A stretch of 37,772 nt of DNA. Origin: a bacterium (GTDB lineage Bacteria > CAYTYR01 > UBA6262). A model generated the notes under the pieces. It was given only the letters and a program-made list of their open reading frames with translations, had not been told where the DNA came from and did not search any database. Of this stretch, positions 8,625 to 17,194 are shown one piece after another; positions within the stretch are counted from its first letter, which is position 1, and every line of letters starts with the position of its first letter. The position numbers were made by a program, and so were the translations under genes. The stretch covers positions 1 to 37,772 of the forward strand of contig JAQTPL010000016.1 of the NCBI GenBank assembly GCA_028712895.1, in the 5' to 3' direction.

Positions 8625-9797
8625 ATGGCTTTTATTCATAAAGTAGTTGGTCATTACAATGATGTTTTTTATTTTAAGGAAGAAACATTTATCTATAACT
8701 ATGTTTCCAATTTGAAAAATTACCACCCGATCTACTTAGCCAGGGAATTTGACAATCTTGACCTGTTCCCTATATCGGAAAAAGATAGATACAACGTACC
8801 GTGTTCTTACCCAAGGCGCTATACCTGGCGATGGTTGAAGTATGGGATATCAAGGAAGTATTTAGGTAATAACATCTCCAATGAGGAAATAGTCTTGAAG
8901 GAACGGGGAGTAAAGCTCATCCACGCTCATTTTGGCCCGCAAGGATATTTCGCGCTAAAGTTAAGAGGAAAAACAGGCATTCCGATAATAACTAATTTTT
9001 ATGGGTACGATATATCGGAATTGGCAAGACAACCGGAATGGGTAGAGAAGTATAAACAATTATTTGATGCCGGTGATCTTTTCTTGGTTGAAGGTGAATT
9101 CATGCGTTCTAAGCTGGTCGAGCTTGGATGTCCCGAAAACAAAGCTAAGATCCAACGCATTGCGATCCCGTTGGATAAGATAACCTACATCCCCAGGAAA
9201 CCAAAAAATAAAGGTGAAAAGGTAGTTTTTATCTTTGCTGGCCGGTTTGTTGAGAAGAAGGGATTAATATATGCTCTGCAGGCAGTTAATAAAGTAAGAG
9301 AAGCTCATAATAATTTTGAATTCAGGATAATCGGGGACGGCCCCTTAAGGCCGCAAATCGAGGAATACATAAAAGCTAATAAATTAGAAGGCTATGTAAC
9401 TTTGCTGGGTTTTCGTAATTATCCGGAGTATATCCGGGAGATGAAGCAAGCTGATATTTTTGTCCATCCCAGCGTAACTGCCGAGAATGGAGATAGTGAA
9501 GGCGGGGCGCCGACCTCAATTCTGGAAGCGCAAGCGGGAGGTATGCCGGTTATTTCAACCGAACATGCAGATATACCCAATATCGTAGTGCCCGGCAAGA
9601 GCGCTTTGCTATCAAAAGAAAAAGATATTTATGCCCTGGCTAAAAATATGATCTATATGCTGGAAAATCAAAAACTTTGGGAGCAGATGGGGCGCATAGG
9701 CAGGGAATTTGTTGAGAAATATCATAATATAAAGATCGAGATCAATGAACTGGAAAGAAAATACGCGAAAGTTATAGAAAATAAGGGATTTAGATAA
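8625..9797 (+). CDS. Glycosyltransferase family 4 protein
   Basis: A 390-residue GT-B fold retaining glycosyltransferase. The N-terminal acceptor domain includes LIHAHFGPQGY (about 104-114). The C-terminal donor domain shows VVFIFAGRFVEKKGL (about 203-217), FRIIGDGPLR, and the acidic GT4 segment SEGGAPTSILEAQAGGMPVI with Glu pairs that contact the donor sugar nucleotide. It probably acts on a lipid-linked oligosaccharide at the cytoplasmic membrane. Only one base separates it from the FemAB gene. The donor and acceptor cannot be inferred. The longer, glycine-rich EX7E region and the segment HADIPNIV resemble colanic-acid-type enzymes common in exosortase loci. Confidence 0.9.
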   Translation: MAFIHKVVGHYNDVFYFKEETFIYNYVSNLKNYHPIYLAREFDNLDLFPISEKDRYNVPCSYPRRYTWRWLKYGISRKYLGNNISNEEIVLKERGVKLIHAHFGPQGYFALKLRGKTGIPIITNFYGYDISELARQPEWVEKYKQLFDAGDLFLVEGEFMRSKLVELGCPENKAKIQRIAIPLDKITYIPRKPKNKGEKVVFIFAGRFVEKKGLIYALQAVNKVREAHNNFEFRIIGDGPLRPQIEEYIKANKLEGYVTLLGFRNYPEYIREMKQADIFVHPSVTAENGDSEGGAPTSILEAQAGGMPVISTEHADIPNIVVPGKSALLSKEKDIYALAKNMIYMLENQKLWEQMGRIGREFVEKYHNIKIEINELERKYAKVIENKGFR

Positions 9798-9798
9798 T

Positions 9799-10986
9799 AT
9801 GACTAATATATCAAAAATAATCAGTAAATTGGCCTTATTGCCTCTATACATATTAATTAACCTATATCATATGTTTAAAACATTGCCAAAAAGCAGTAAA
9901 AATATTCTGTTTGTTCTGGACGATAAAAAGCTGTATGACGATGGCCGTTATGCGTATCTTACCATAAGGAATTTTAGCGAAGCTGGATATTCTATCTTTG
10001 TTTATAAGAAAGTTAACTTTCTTGCGTTCACCCGTTTAGGCAGGTACGGCCGCTATATATATACTATTAAGAATGTAAAGGTCATATCGAAGATCCCGGC
10101 GAAAACTAAAGAGATCATATTTGCCTTTGATAGCGTTAATAAAGAATTATTGTCGCAACAATGGAAAAAACTAACGTATGTAAATATAATGAAGCCATCG
10201 TTCTGCCAGGTTGGTGAACTTATGGCGATTCCTTTTATTATGCATCCGGTAATGTATTATTTAAGTAAACACCGGCGCCTTCCGGCTCTCCGCGGCAATG
10301 AAAGAAAACTCAGGATATTCTTCGGGGGGAATACATCCCCGGCAGTCTACAGCAACCCTATAATGAAACTGCAAGGGCATTTGACCAGGACAGAAGCCCT
10401 GGGAGCATTAATGAGCTCTTGTCAGAGTATTAAATATATAGAGTCCATTAAGGATCTGAGGAAAATAATGACCAGTAACAAATATCTTGGCGAAGGGCGT
10501 ATCTGGAGAGCTGATTGGAATAATAAAACATCCTCGAAAGTATTAGTCCATAAATGGCTGGAAACAATTTCACATAGCGATTTTTTCCTCTGCTTCTCTG
10601 GGACGGATTTTCCTATGTGCCATAACGCGATTGAGTCTATGGCTGTTGGGACCATACCTATTATTGCTTATCACGATTGGTTCACTCCGTCATTGGAACA
10701 TGGTAAAAACGCGATCGTATTTTCAGGGACTGATGACCTGGTGCGTAAGGTCAATGAGGTCCTCAGTATGAGCGCTGCTGAGATTAGCGAGATGAGGCAG
10801 AACGTGATCAAGTATTACGAAGAGCACCTGAATCCGCTTAGCTTTGTGCGGAAATTTGAAGCTTCTGCCAAAGAGCTTAGCACATTGATATTATATCCTA
10901 AAATGGTTTTTTCAGAATATGACATTAAGCAGGGAAAAATACTGCTTGATGAATTGAACAATAATTTAAAGAAGTACCTCCCATGA
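9799..10986 (+). CDS. Divergent GT-B-like (exostosin-like) putative glycosyltransferase
   Basis: A 395-residue protein not belonging clearly to GT2 or GT4. Residues 1-30 are hydrophobic and basic (a membrane-association helix). The C-terminal half has the segment SDFFLCFSGTDFPMCHNAIESMAVGTIPII (about 256-285, quoted by its key parts: FSGTDFP and AIESMAVGTIPII), like the donor-binding region of exostosin/GT47-like and other GT-B enzymes. It lies between a GT4 gene and a deacetylase with a four-base overlap to the latter. I assign it as a probable glycosyltransferase from this segment and context; the exact family is unknown. The RBS is weak (AGGGAT about ten bases upstream), so expression may rely on coupling. 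Confidence 0.6.
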   Translation: MTNISKIISKLALLPLYILINLYHMFKTLPKSSKNILFVLDDKKLYDDGRYAYLTIRNFSEAGYSIFVYKKVNFLAFTRLGRYGRYIYTIKNVKVISKIPAKTKEIIFAFDSVNKELLSQQWKKLTYVNIMKPSFCQVGELMAIPFIMHPVMYYLSKHRRLPALRGNERKLRIFFGGNTSPAVYSNPIMKLQGHLTRTEALGALMSSCQSIKYIESIKDLRKIMTSNKYLGEGRIWRADWNNKTSSKVLVHKWLETISHSDFFLCFSGTDFPMCHNAIESMAVGTIPIIAYHDWFTPSLEHGKNAIVFSGTDDLVRKVNEVLSMSAAEISEMRQNVIKYYEEHLNPLSFVRKFEASAKELSTLILYPKMVFSEYDIKQGKILLDELNNNLKKYLP

Positions 10987-12011
10987 AGATCCGTGGCGCT
11001 TGGCGCCTCCAGAAAGCATTAGCACAATTAAATCAGCGTGGTATTATCCTGATGTATCACCGGGTCCTTGACCTTGATTTTGACCCCAGGCAATTGTGCG
11101 TATCGCCTAAGAATTTTGAAGCACACATGAAGGTGATCAAGAAATACGGCCGGCCTGTCAGGGTGAAGGATATGGGTGAAAATCTTAAGCAGCGTTCTTT
11201 AGGTTGCAAAGAGGTCGCCATAACCTTTGATGATGGCTACGAGGATAATTTTCTTAATGCCTGGCCAATTCTGGAACGGTATAATATCCCGGCAACGTTT
11301 TTTATATCAACTGGTACGATCCAGAGCAGGAAAGAATTCTGGTGGAATGACCTGGAGCGGGCGATCCTGGCCCCTCAGGCTCTTTCTGAGATATTTAAAG
11401 CAGAAATACGGGGAACGAAATATAGCTGGAATATCCTTAAAGAAGGCCCTTGCCGGAAAATAAACTACAGCCAAACGCCCCAGGGAGTACCGGAAAATAG
11501 CGCAACCTTGACGCGGGGGCAGTTTTATAGTGTCATTTTGCGTATATTAAGCGGTTTAAATAAGTTAGCGAGAGAAGAGGCACTGCAAAAGATAGTTGCC
11601 TGGAGCGGACAATCATTGGCGCTGCGGCTGGATTCCATAGCCATGACCGCGGAGCAAGTAGTTACTCTGTCCAAATCTCGGCTTTTTGAAATTGGCGCTC
11701 ATACAATAGATCACCCGATGTTATCTTGCCTGCCGCCTGAAGAGCAGGAAGAAGAAATATTGAATAATAAGCGTGACCTTGAGAGTATGACCGGTAGCCA
11801 GATAACCAGTTTTTCCTATCCTCACGGTGATTATAATGATGATATTATAAAACTGGTTAGCAGGTTGGGATTTAAAAATGCCTGTACGGTTGATGAGGTG
11901 TCGGTTACCCGCGGAATGAATCCGCTTCTTTTGCCAAGGTTCATGGTGATGAATTGGACCGGGGAACAATTTGAAAGCAAGCTAAAGCAATGGCTGAGGG
12001 GAGACATTTAA
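10983..12011 (+). CDS. Polysaccharide deacetylase (NodB/CE4) with a large insertion
   Basis: A 342-residue CE4-type enzyme. The metal and base motif TFDDGY is at 81-86 and the metal-binding HTIDH at 240-244, followed by SFSYPHGDYND. The spacing between the two motifs is about 155 residues, roughly 100 more than in minimal NodB domains; the extra segment (about 115-225) includes the REFWWNDLE-like stretch common in exopolysaccharide-locus deacetylases. No signal peptide is evident, so it may act on cytoplasmic or lipid-linked sugar, removing an N- or O-acetyl group. It overlaps the preceding gene by ATGA and its stop abuts the TTG start of the next gene. Confidence 0.9.
   Translation: MKIRGAWRLQKALAQLNQRGIILMYHRVLDLDFDPRQLCVSPKNFEAHMKVIKKYGRPVRVKDMGENLKQRSLGCKEVAITFDDGYEDNFLNAWPILERYNIPATFFISTGTIQSRKEFWWNDLERAILAPQALSEIFKAEIRGTKYSWNILKEGPCRKINYSQTPQGVPENSATLTRGQFYSVILRILSGLNKLAREEALQKIVAWSGQSLALRLDSIAMTAEQVVTLSKSRLFEIGAHTIDHPMLSCLPPEEQEEEILNNKRDLESMTGSQITSFSYPHGDYNDDIIKLVSRLGFKNACTVDEVSVTRGMNPLLLPRFMVMNWTGEQFESKLKQWLRGDI
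11996..12004 (+). promoter_or_regulatory. Ribosome binding site deciding a TTG start
   Basis: GAGGGGAGA lies seven bases before TTG at 12012. The TTG directly follows the stop codon of the deacetylase gene, and the GT2 motif VSVVIPAYN begins only five codons later, so no other start would preserve the fold. Confidence 0.6.
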
Positions 12012-13913
12012 TTGGACGCATTAGTTAGTGTCGTAATACCTGCCTATAATCGGGCAAATAGGATCATCAATGCCTTGAAAAGCGTCCAGGGCCAAACCTA
12101 TGCGAACTGGGAGATAGTTGTTGTAGATGACGGGTCCACGGATGAAACCGTTAAGATCGTGACTGATTACGCAGGCCGGGAAAAAAGGATACGCCTGATC
12201 CGGCACGAAAGAAACCGTGGCGCGCAGGCAGCCAGGAACACTGGCATAAAGGCCGCTCAGGGAGAATGGGTCGCTTTCCTGGACTCTGACGATGAGTGGC
12301 TGCCGGCGAGCTTGGCCTTGCGCATGGCAGTTGCCCGGCGCGATAACGTAAAAGTTGTTCATTCCAATGCCTATATCCAGCATGAGGGCAAACCACGGGA
12401 GATATATTACAGTCCCGCCTGGAGCGGGAAAATCTACCGGAAATTACTGGTTAAAGACGGACCGACCTTCCCGTCTCTTTTATTAAAAAAGGAGACTTTA
12501 GAGAAGATCGGCTATCTGGACGAAAAAATCAAAGCCTTCCAGGAATGGGATACAAGCATTAGGCTGGCAAAATATTTTAATTTCGGATTTGAATCTGAAC
12601 CGACGTTTATATATGATTATCGGACAGAAAATGCCATCTCTAGAGATAATTTACGCGGAGCTATTGGATATGAGCAAAATGTGACCAAGCACTTTATGGA
12701 AATTGTTGCCTTCGCGGGATTTGAGGCCGTGTCCTACCATTATGGGGTTGCGGCGCGCTGGTATAGGAATGGGAACGATTTTGAGAACGCGAGACGTTGC
12801 TCAATTTTAGCAAGAGTGTTTAAGCTTTTCAGTTTCACTATGGTTTTAGAGAAGATAAGATACGTTGCTAGTAGAATAAAGGCAATGGTAATAAGGAATG
12901 TCATAAATAGATTACATACTAACACTATTACAGTGCATGAGTTGCCTGGCGCTATAAAGTCGAGCTTTATAACCAGAGAAGGTGTTATTTACGCGGGCAT
13001 GGGAGAATCAGTAGTAAGATCATTAGATAATGGACTAACGTGGAGCAGCCCACTTAAGTCATGGACTGGCGCGTATTCGATATATGCGGTACATGTTGCC
13101 AAGACAGGCTATATTTTTGCTTCACCTAAGGGGCCAGGGGTTTCTAATAGCGAAAAAGGGCTTTGGCGTAGTGTTGATGGTGGCAACACATGGGACAGGG
13201 TCATAGATCTGTCATATGGTGATAATACTATCTGTATCTGGCCTTTAGCTGAAGATAATGAGGGAAGGATATTTGCTGGTACCTACCTGGACGGGTCAGA
13301 AAATTACCTTGGTACTGGCAATATATATAGAAGTGTTGATTCCGGGATAACATGGCAAAAGGTATATGAAGATAATCGGAAACGAATACATATCCATAAT
13401 ATCCAAATTGACGAGAGAAGTGGGATAATATACGCCTGTTACGGAGATAGCGAGCATGGCATAATTAGATCAATAAATCATGGAGAAAGTTGGGAGAAGA
13501 TATTACCGGATTTGCCGCAAATGGTTGGAATATGTGTAACATCGCTCTATAGGTTCCTTGGCACTGATGGTAATGGGGTAAAGGGAAAATTATTTCGAAC
13601 AAAAGATGATATAAATGCCGAATTGGTATTTGATACTCATTTGCCAATAGATAATTACTGGCTGATATCTGATAAAGTGACCGGACGTATTTACGCGGGC
13701 TTTGTTGATGACGGGTCCTCCCGCAGTTCCAAAGCGGCAGTTTATGAATCAAGGGACGAAGGATTACACTGGAAGAGAGTTTATGCTCTCGATATAAAAA
13801 AAGAATGGGATGGATTCCATTGCGCTAGCAATATCATGGATGGCCGGTTTCTTTGTTCGGTTAATTATGATGGAGATACTAGAAATGGACAGATATTTAC
13901 TTTAGGAGAATAA
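12012..13913 (+). CDS. GT2 glycosyltransferase fused to a five-Asp-box beta-propeller-like domain
   Basis: A 633-residue fusion. Residues 5-230 are a GT-A/GT2 glycosyltransferase: VSVVIPAYNRA, VVVDDGSTD (37-45) and the metal site FLDSDDEW (89-96). After a basic, partly hydrophobic helical bridge (about 265-300), residues 305-633 carry five Asp-box (BNR) repeats: SLDNGLTW 337-344, SVDGGNTW 387-394, SVDSGITW 441-448, SINHGESW 487-494 (Asp to Asn) and SRDEGLHW 580-587. Such boxes decorate the blades of sialidase- or photosystem-assembly-type beta-propellers, usually extracytoplasmic. A single reading frame spans both parts without a stop. The propeller may bind glycan or position the enzyme. The bridge is not a clear transmembrane helix. 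From about 12780 the base composition becomes more AT-rich, hinting that the two parts have separate origins. Confidence 0.88.
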   Translation: MDALVSVVIPAYNRANRIINALKSVQGQTYANWEIVVVDDGSTDETVKIVTDYAGREKRIRLIRHERNRGAQAARNTGIKAAQGEWVAFLDSDDEWLPASLALRMAVARRDNVKVVHSNAYIQHEGKPREIYYSPAWSGKIYRKLLVKDGPTFPSLLLKKETLEKIGYLDEKIKAFQEWDTSIRLAKYFNFGFESEPTFIYDYRTENAISRDNLRGAIGYEQNVTKHFMEIVAFAGFEAVSYHYGVAARWYRNGNDFENARRCSILARVFKLFSFTMVLEKIRYVASRIKAMVIRNVINRLHTNTITVHELPGAIKSSFITREGVIYAGMGESVVRSLDNGLTWSSPLKSWTGAYSIYAVHVAKTGYIFASPKGPGVSNSEKGLWRSVDGGNTWDRVIDLSYGDNTICIWPLAEDNEGRIFAGTYLDGSENYLGTGNIYRSVDSGITWQKVYEDNRKRIHIHNIQIDERSGIIYACYGDSEHGIIRSINHGESWEKILPDLPQMVGICVTSLYRFLGTDGNGVKGKLFRTKDDINAELVFDTHLPIDNYWLISDKVTGRIYAGFVDDGSSRSSKAAVYESRDEGLHWKRVYALDIKKEWDGFHCASNIMDGRFLCSVNYDGDTRNGQIFTLGE

Positions 13914-13917
13914 ACCC

Positions 13918-16206
13918 ATGGTAAAACGTTTGCTTATTGAATTAAAACAAAAATTAAAAGTTCCGATGACGGAAAAAATGTACAAATTTCTGATGCGCGA
14001 AGCCAGCGAAGTGCCTGGCCGGCAACTTTTCGGCGTTGAGGAATTAAAGTTAGTTACTGAGGCCTTAGTGTCACAGAACCTGTTTGGCGTGGACGGCAAG
14101 ATGGTGACGAATTTCGAGAAGGAGTTCGCCATCGCTTATGACGTTCCTTATGCCGTTGCTTCAACCTCCGGCACCGCTGCTATCCATACTGCTTTAGGCG
14201 CTTTGGACCTGAATCCGGGTGATGAAGTGATTACGGCGCCTATTACCGATATGGGAACGATCATACCGATCTTGTACCAGAATGCCGTCCCAGTCTTTGC
14301 CGATATAGATGAAACCTATAATATGGACCCGACTGATGTGGAGAAGAAGATAACCTCCCGGACTAAAGCTATCCTCATAGTCCACCTATTCGCCAATCCC
14401 TGTGATATGGATAAGATGATGGAGATCGCCAAGAGGCATAATATCCCGCTAATCGAAGATTGTTCCCAGGCGCATATGACTGAATATAAAGGCAAATATG
14501 TGGGGACAATAGGCGATATTGGCTGTTTCAGCTTTCAGCAGTCCAAGCATATGACCACTGGTGATGGCGGCATGACCATTACCTCCAACAGGGCGTATGC
14601 TGAGAGGATGAAGCTTTTTGTGGATAAGAATTATGCGCGCAAAGGGTGGGGCGCCAGGGCTTATATATCATTAGCGCCGAATTACCGCATGAATGAATTG
14701 ACCGCTGCAGTCGGCCGGGCCCAGTTGAAAAAAGTGAAGAAAGTAATTAATAGAAGACACGAATTAGGGGAACACCTGACCAAACTGATTTCCGGTATCC
14801 CGGAAATAAAGACTGCGCCTATCACCGAGGGTGCTAGTCATGGTTACTGGCTGTATCCTTTAACCCTAAAAGGACTGGATACCAATGCTTTTGCTGAGGA
14901 GATGAAAAAAGCGGGAGTGTGGGTGTCGGCCGGATACACGGTCAAGCCTATATATCTCTGTACCGAAACCCTGACCAACAGGAAAACTTACGGCACGTCA
15001 GGGTGCCCTTTTACTTGTAAATACACTGATAAGAATTATGAATATAAAGAGGGTCTTTGCCCCAAAGCAGAAGAAGCTTTGAAACATTTGATCGGCCTCC
15101 CGTTTGACGAGAGCTGGAGCATGGCCAGGATAGAACGGGCAGCCCAGGCCGTCACTGCTACTGTGCAAAAATTAAAAGGAGAAAGTAAAGCAGCTACTGC
15201 TGAAACAAAACCTGCCAATGTCCCCGTGAAAGCAAAAGCAGTTGACTCTAAGACCATTAAGATAGGCGTTATTGGATGCGGCCAGATGGGCGAATGGCAC
15301 TTCAGCGCGTATCGCAATAATCCTAATGTACAAATGACCGCGTTCGTGGATACGGACATCAGCAAAACCGAGCCTTTTGCCAAAAAAATGGGCGGCAAGT
15401 CCTATTCATCGGTGAAAGAAATGCTGAAGAATGAGAAATTGGATGGTGTTAGCATATGCACCATTCCTGCAACGCATAAAGATATAGTCCTGGACCTATT
15501 GAATGCTGGAGTAAATGTTCTATGCGAAAAACCTCTGGCCATATCCGCTGCCCAGGCAGAGGATATGACCAGGAAAGCTGATGAAAAGAAACTACTCTTA
15601 TATACTGCGTATAAATTCAGGTTCTTTGAAGAAGTTTTAAAAGCTAAAGAACTTATAGACAAAGAACAGCTTGGCAATATCCTGAGTTTTCGCTTGATGC
15701 TGGGCGGCGCCCAGAATATGTCCGGCACCTGGTATACTGACAAAGCCCTCTCCGGCGGCGGCGTAATCATTGATACTGCTTCTCATGCCCTGGATCTGGT
15801 AAATTACCTGTTCGGGGAAGTAGAGAGCGTCAAAACCAGACTGAATAAACAGCAGGAGATAGCTGTTGAAGATACGGCGAACATGGAATTGGTTCTGAAA
15901 AAGGGCGGACACGGGACCATTGATATCAGCTGGTCCTTACCGGTGCCGACACAGAATTACCTGGAGATATTCGGCACGGACGGCACGGCATTACTTGATT
16001 TCAAGGGCATCACCTATAAATTTAAAACCTGGGATGAGTGGAAGCGGCTGGATAACCAGAGAGACTCTAAGCAGGCTTTTGCCAGACAGATAGATAATTT
16101 TGTAAATGCCATAGCGGGAAACCAAAGCAAGACGATCGGCAATGAAGATGGATTAAAAGCACAACGTTTGATAGAAGAAGCTTATGAATCAATAGGAGGG
16201 AAATAA
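13918..16206 (+). CDS. Fused sugar aminotransferase (DegT/DnrJ) and Gfo/Idh/MocA oxidoreductase
   Basis: A 762-residue bifunctional protein. Residues about 35-415 are a DegT-family aminotransferase with PLP Lys210 (FSFQQSKHMTTGDGG), Asp181 (IEDCSQAH) and a Cys-bearing loop (Cys363, Cys367, Cys381 in CPKAEEAL) seen in the AHBA synthase/kanosamine-type subgroup. An Ala/Lys/Thr/Pro linker covers about 421-445. Residues 447-762 are an NAD-dependent oxidoreductase with Rossmann GVIGCGQMG (450-458) and CEKPLA (536-541). Separate oxidoreductase and aminotransferase pairs (WbpB/WbpE, RifL/RifK) oxidise C3 of a sugar and then aminate it. Fusion could channel an unstable 3-keto intermediate. The product is likely a 3-amino sugar, but this is inference. 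RBS AGGAGAA precedes the ATG, and it is followed closely by the toroid gene. Confidence 0.92.
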   Translation: MVKRLLIELKQKLKVPMTEKMYKFLMREASEVPGRQLFGVEELKLVTEALVSQNLFGVDGKMVTNFEKEFAIAYDVPYAVASTSGTAAIHTALGALDLNPGDEVITAPITDMGTIIPILYQNAVPVFADIDETYNMDPTDVEKKITSRTKAILIVHLFANPCDMDKMMEIAKRHNIPLIEDCSQAHMTEYKGKYVGTIGDIGCFSFQQSKHMTTGDGGMTITSNRAYAERMKLFVDKNYARKGWGARAYISLAPNYRMNELTAAVGRAQLKKVKKVINRRHELGEHLTKLISGIPEIKTAPITEGASHGYWLYPLTLKGLDTNAFAEEMKKAGVWVSAGYTVKPIYLCTETLTNRKTYGTSGCPFTCKYTDKNYEYKEGLCPKAEEALKHLIGLPFDESWSMARIERAAQAVTATVQKLKGESKAATAETKPANVPVKAKAVDSKTIKIGVIGCGQMGEWHFSAYRNNPNVQMTAFVDTDISKTEPFAKKMGGKSYSSVKEMLKNEKLDGVSICTIPATHKDIVLDLLNAGVNVLCEKPLAISAAQAEDMTRKADEKKLLLYTAYKFRFFEEVLKAKELIDKEQLGNILSFRLMLGGAQNMSGTWYTDKALSGGGVIIDTASHALDLVNYLFGEVESVKTRLNKQQEIAVEDTANMELVLKKGGHGTIDISWSLPVPTQNYLEIFGTDGTALLDFKGITYKFKTWDEWKRLDNQRDSKQAFARQIDNFVNAIAGNQSKTIGNEDGLKAQRLIEEAYESIGGK

Positions 16207-16208
16207 GG

Positions 16209-17189
16209 ATGAAATTCCTAGAGAAGTTAGGTTTTGCAAAAGAAGAATTACTACCTGATTTTGCGGAGAACGGTACGGTAAAGAATTGCATAAAATGGGT
16301 AAAAGGCTATAAGATCAAACCCGGATTGGTAATTCAGCACCGCAGTTCTAAAGCTTTGCCGCTGACCCAGGAAACTACTGGGTATATGATCAAGACCATG
16401 CGGTTATATGAACAAACAGGATTAGCCAAGAAGATGATGATGTGGGAAGTATCCAACCAGCGACCGGATGGTGCGTTCATCGCGGTGGATATGATACCTT
16501 ATACTTTTGATACAGCGCAGGTCATCCGCGGCTACTTGTCTTTGATCGATGAGATGCCTGAGTTGATGGGTAATCTCAAGCGGGCCTGTGATTATGTAGC
16601 CAGCAAGATCGCGCCCAACGGAGAAGTATTGCATGATTCCTATGAGACCTGGAAATTCCCCGATGGCAGTATGCTCTCCGAATACGGCAACCTGTATTGC
16701 CTACCGCCGTTATTACAGGCTGGCAAGAAATTGAAAGAGCCAAAATACGTGGAAGCAGCCAGGCGCAGCATGGATTACTATCGTAAATTCCCGGATCTGG
16801 TGGAATTTAAACCGAATATGTCCATGATCTCGCATTATTTGGGTTATATGATGGAAGCGCTTATGGAAATGGGTGAAGTGGAACTGGCAAAGAAGGGCCT
16901 GGCCCAGGCAGAAGCGATACAGAAAGCGGACGGATCTATCCCCGCGTATCCGGGCGCGAATTGGGTTTGTTCGACCGGCTTGGCGCAATTGTCGATCGCC
17001 TGGTACATGTTGGGGCATAACGCTCCGGCGGATAAAGCCATGGCGTACCTGGAAACCATTCAGAACAAGAGCGGCGGTTTTTACGGGAGTTACGGCCAAG
17101 GGGCGCAGTATTTTCCTGATAAGGAAATAAGCTGGGCGGTTAAATTCTTCCTAGACGCGCATTATCTCCGGACCCAAAAAGGCAAATAG
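16209..17189 (+). CDS. Alpha/alpha-toroid protein (terpenoid-cyclase/prenyltransferase-like fold), function unknown
   Basis: A 326-residue soluble protein made of paired helices joined by turns rich in DG/GG: RPDGAF (85-90), APNGEV, ADGSIPAYP and SGGFYGS. This periodic pattern, along with YTFDTAQVIRGYLSL (99-113), is typical of alpha/alpha6 toroids found in squalene-cyclase-like proteins, lyases, C5-epimerases and unsaturated glucuronyl hydrolases. No DxDD cyclase motif is present, so a terpene cyclase is unlikely. It starts two bases after the aminotransferase-oxidoreductase stop with a strong AGGAGGG site, so it probably acts in the same step or on the same sugar. I do not assign an activity. 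Confidence 0.7.
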   Translation: MKFLEKLGFAKEELLPDFAENGTVKNCIKWVKGYKIKPGLVIQHRSSKALPLTQETTGYMIKTMRLYEQTGLAKKMMMWEVSNQRPDGAFIAVDMIPYTFDTAQVIRGYLSLIDEMPELMGNLKRACDYVASKIAPNGEVLHDSYETWKFPDGSMLSEYGNLYCLPPLLQAGKKLKEPKYVEAARRSMDYYRKFPDLVEFKPNMSMISHYLGYMMEALMEMGEVELAKKGLAQAEAIQKADGSIPAYPGANWVCSTGLAQLSIAWYMLGHNAPADKAMAYLETIQNKSGGFYGSYGQGAQYFPDKEISWAVKFFLDAHYLRTQKGK

Positions 17190-17194
17190 TAATT

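Noticed and set aside
16209-17189. Squalene-hopene cyclase
   Set aside because: The toroid pattern is present, but the protein is half the usual length and lacks the DxDD catalytic motif.
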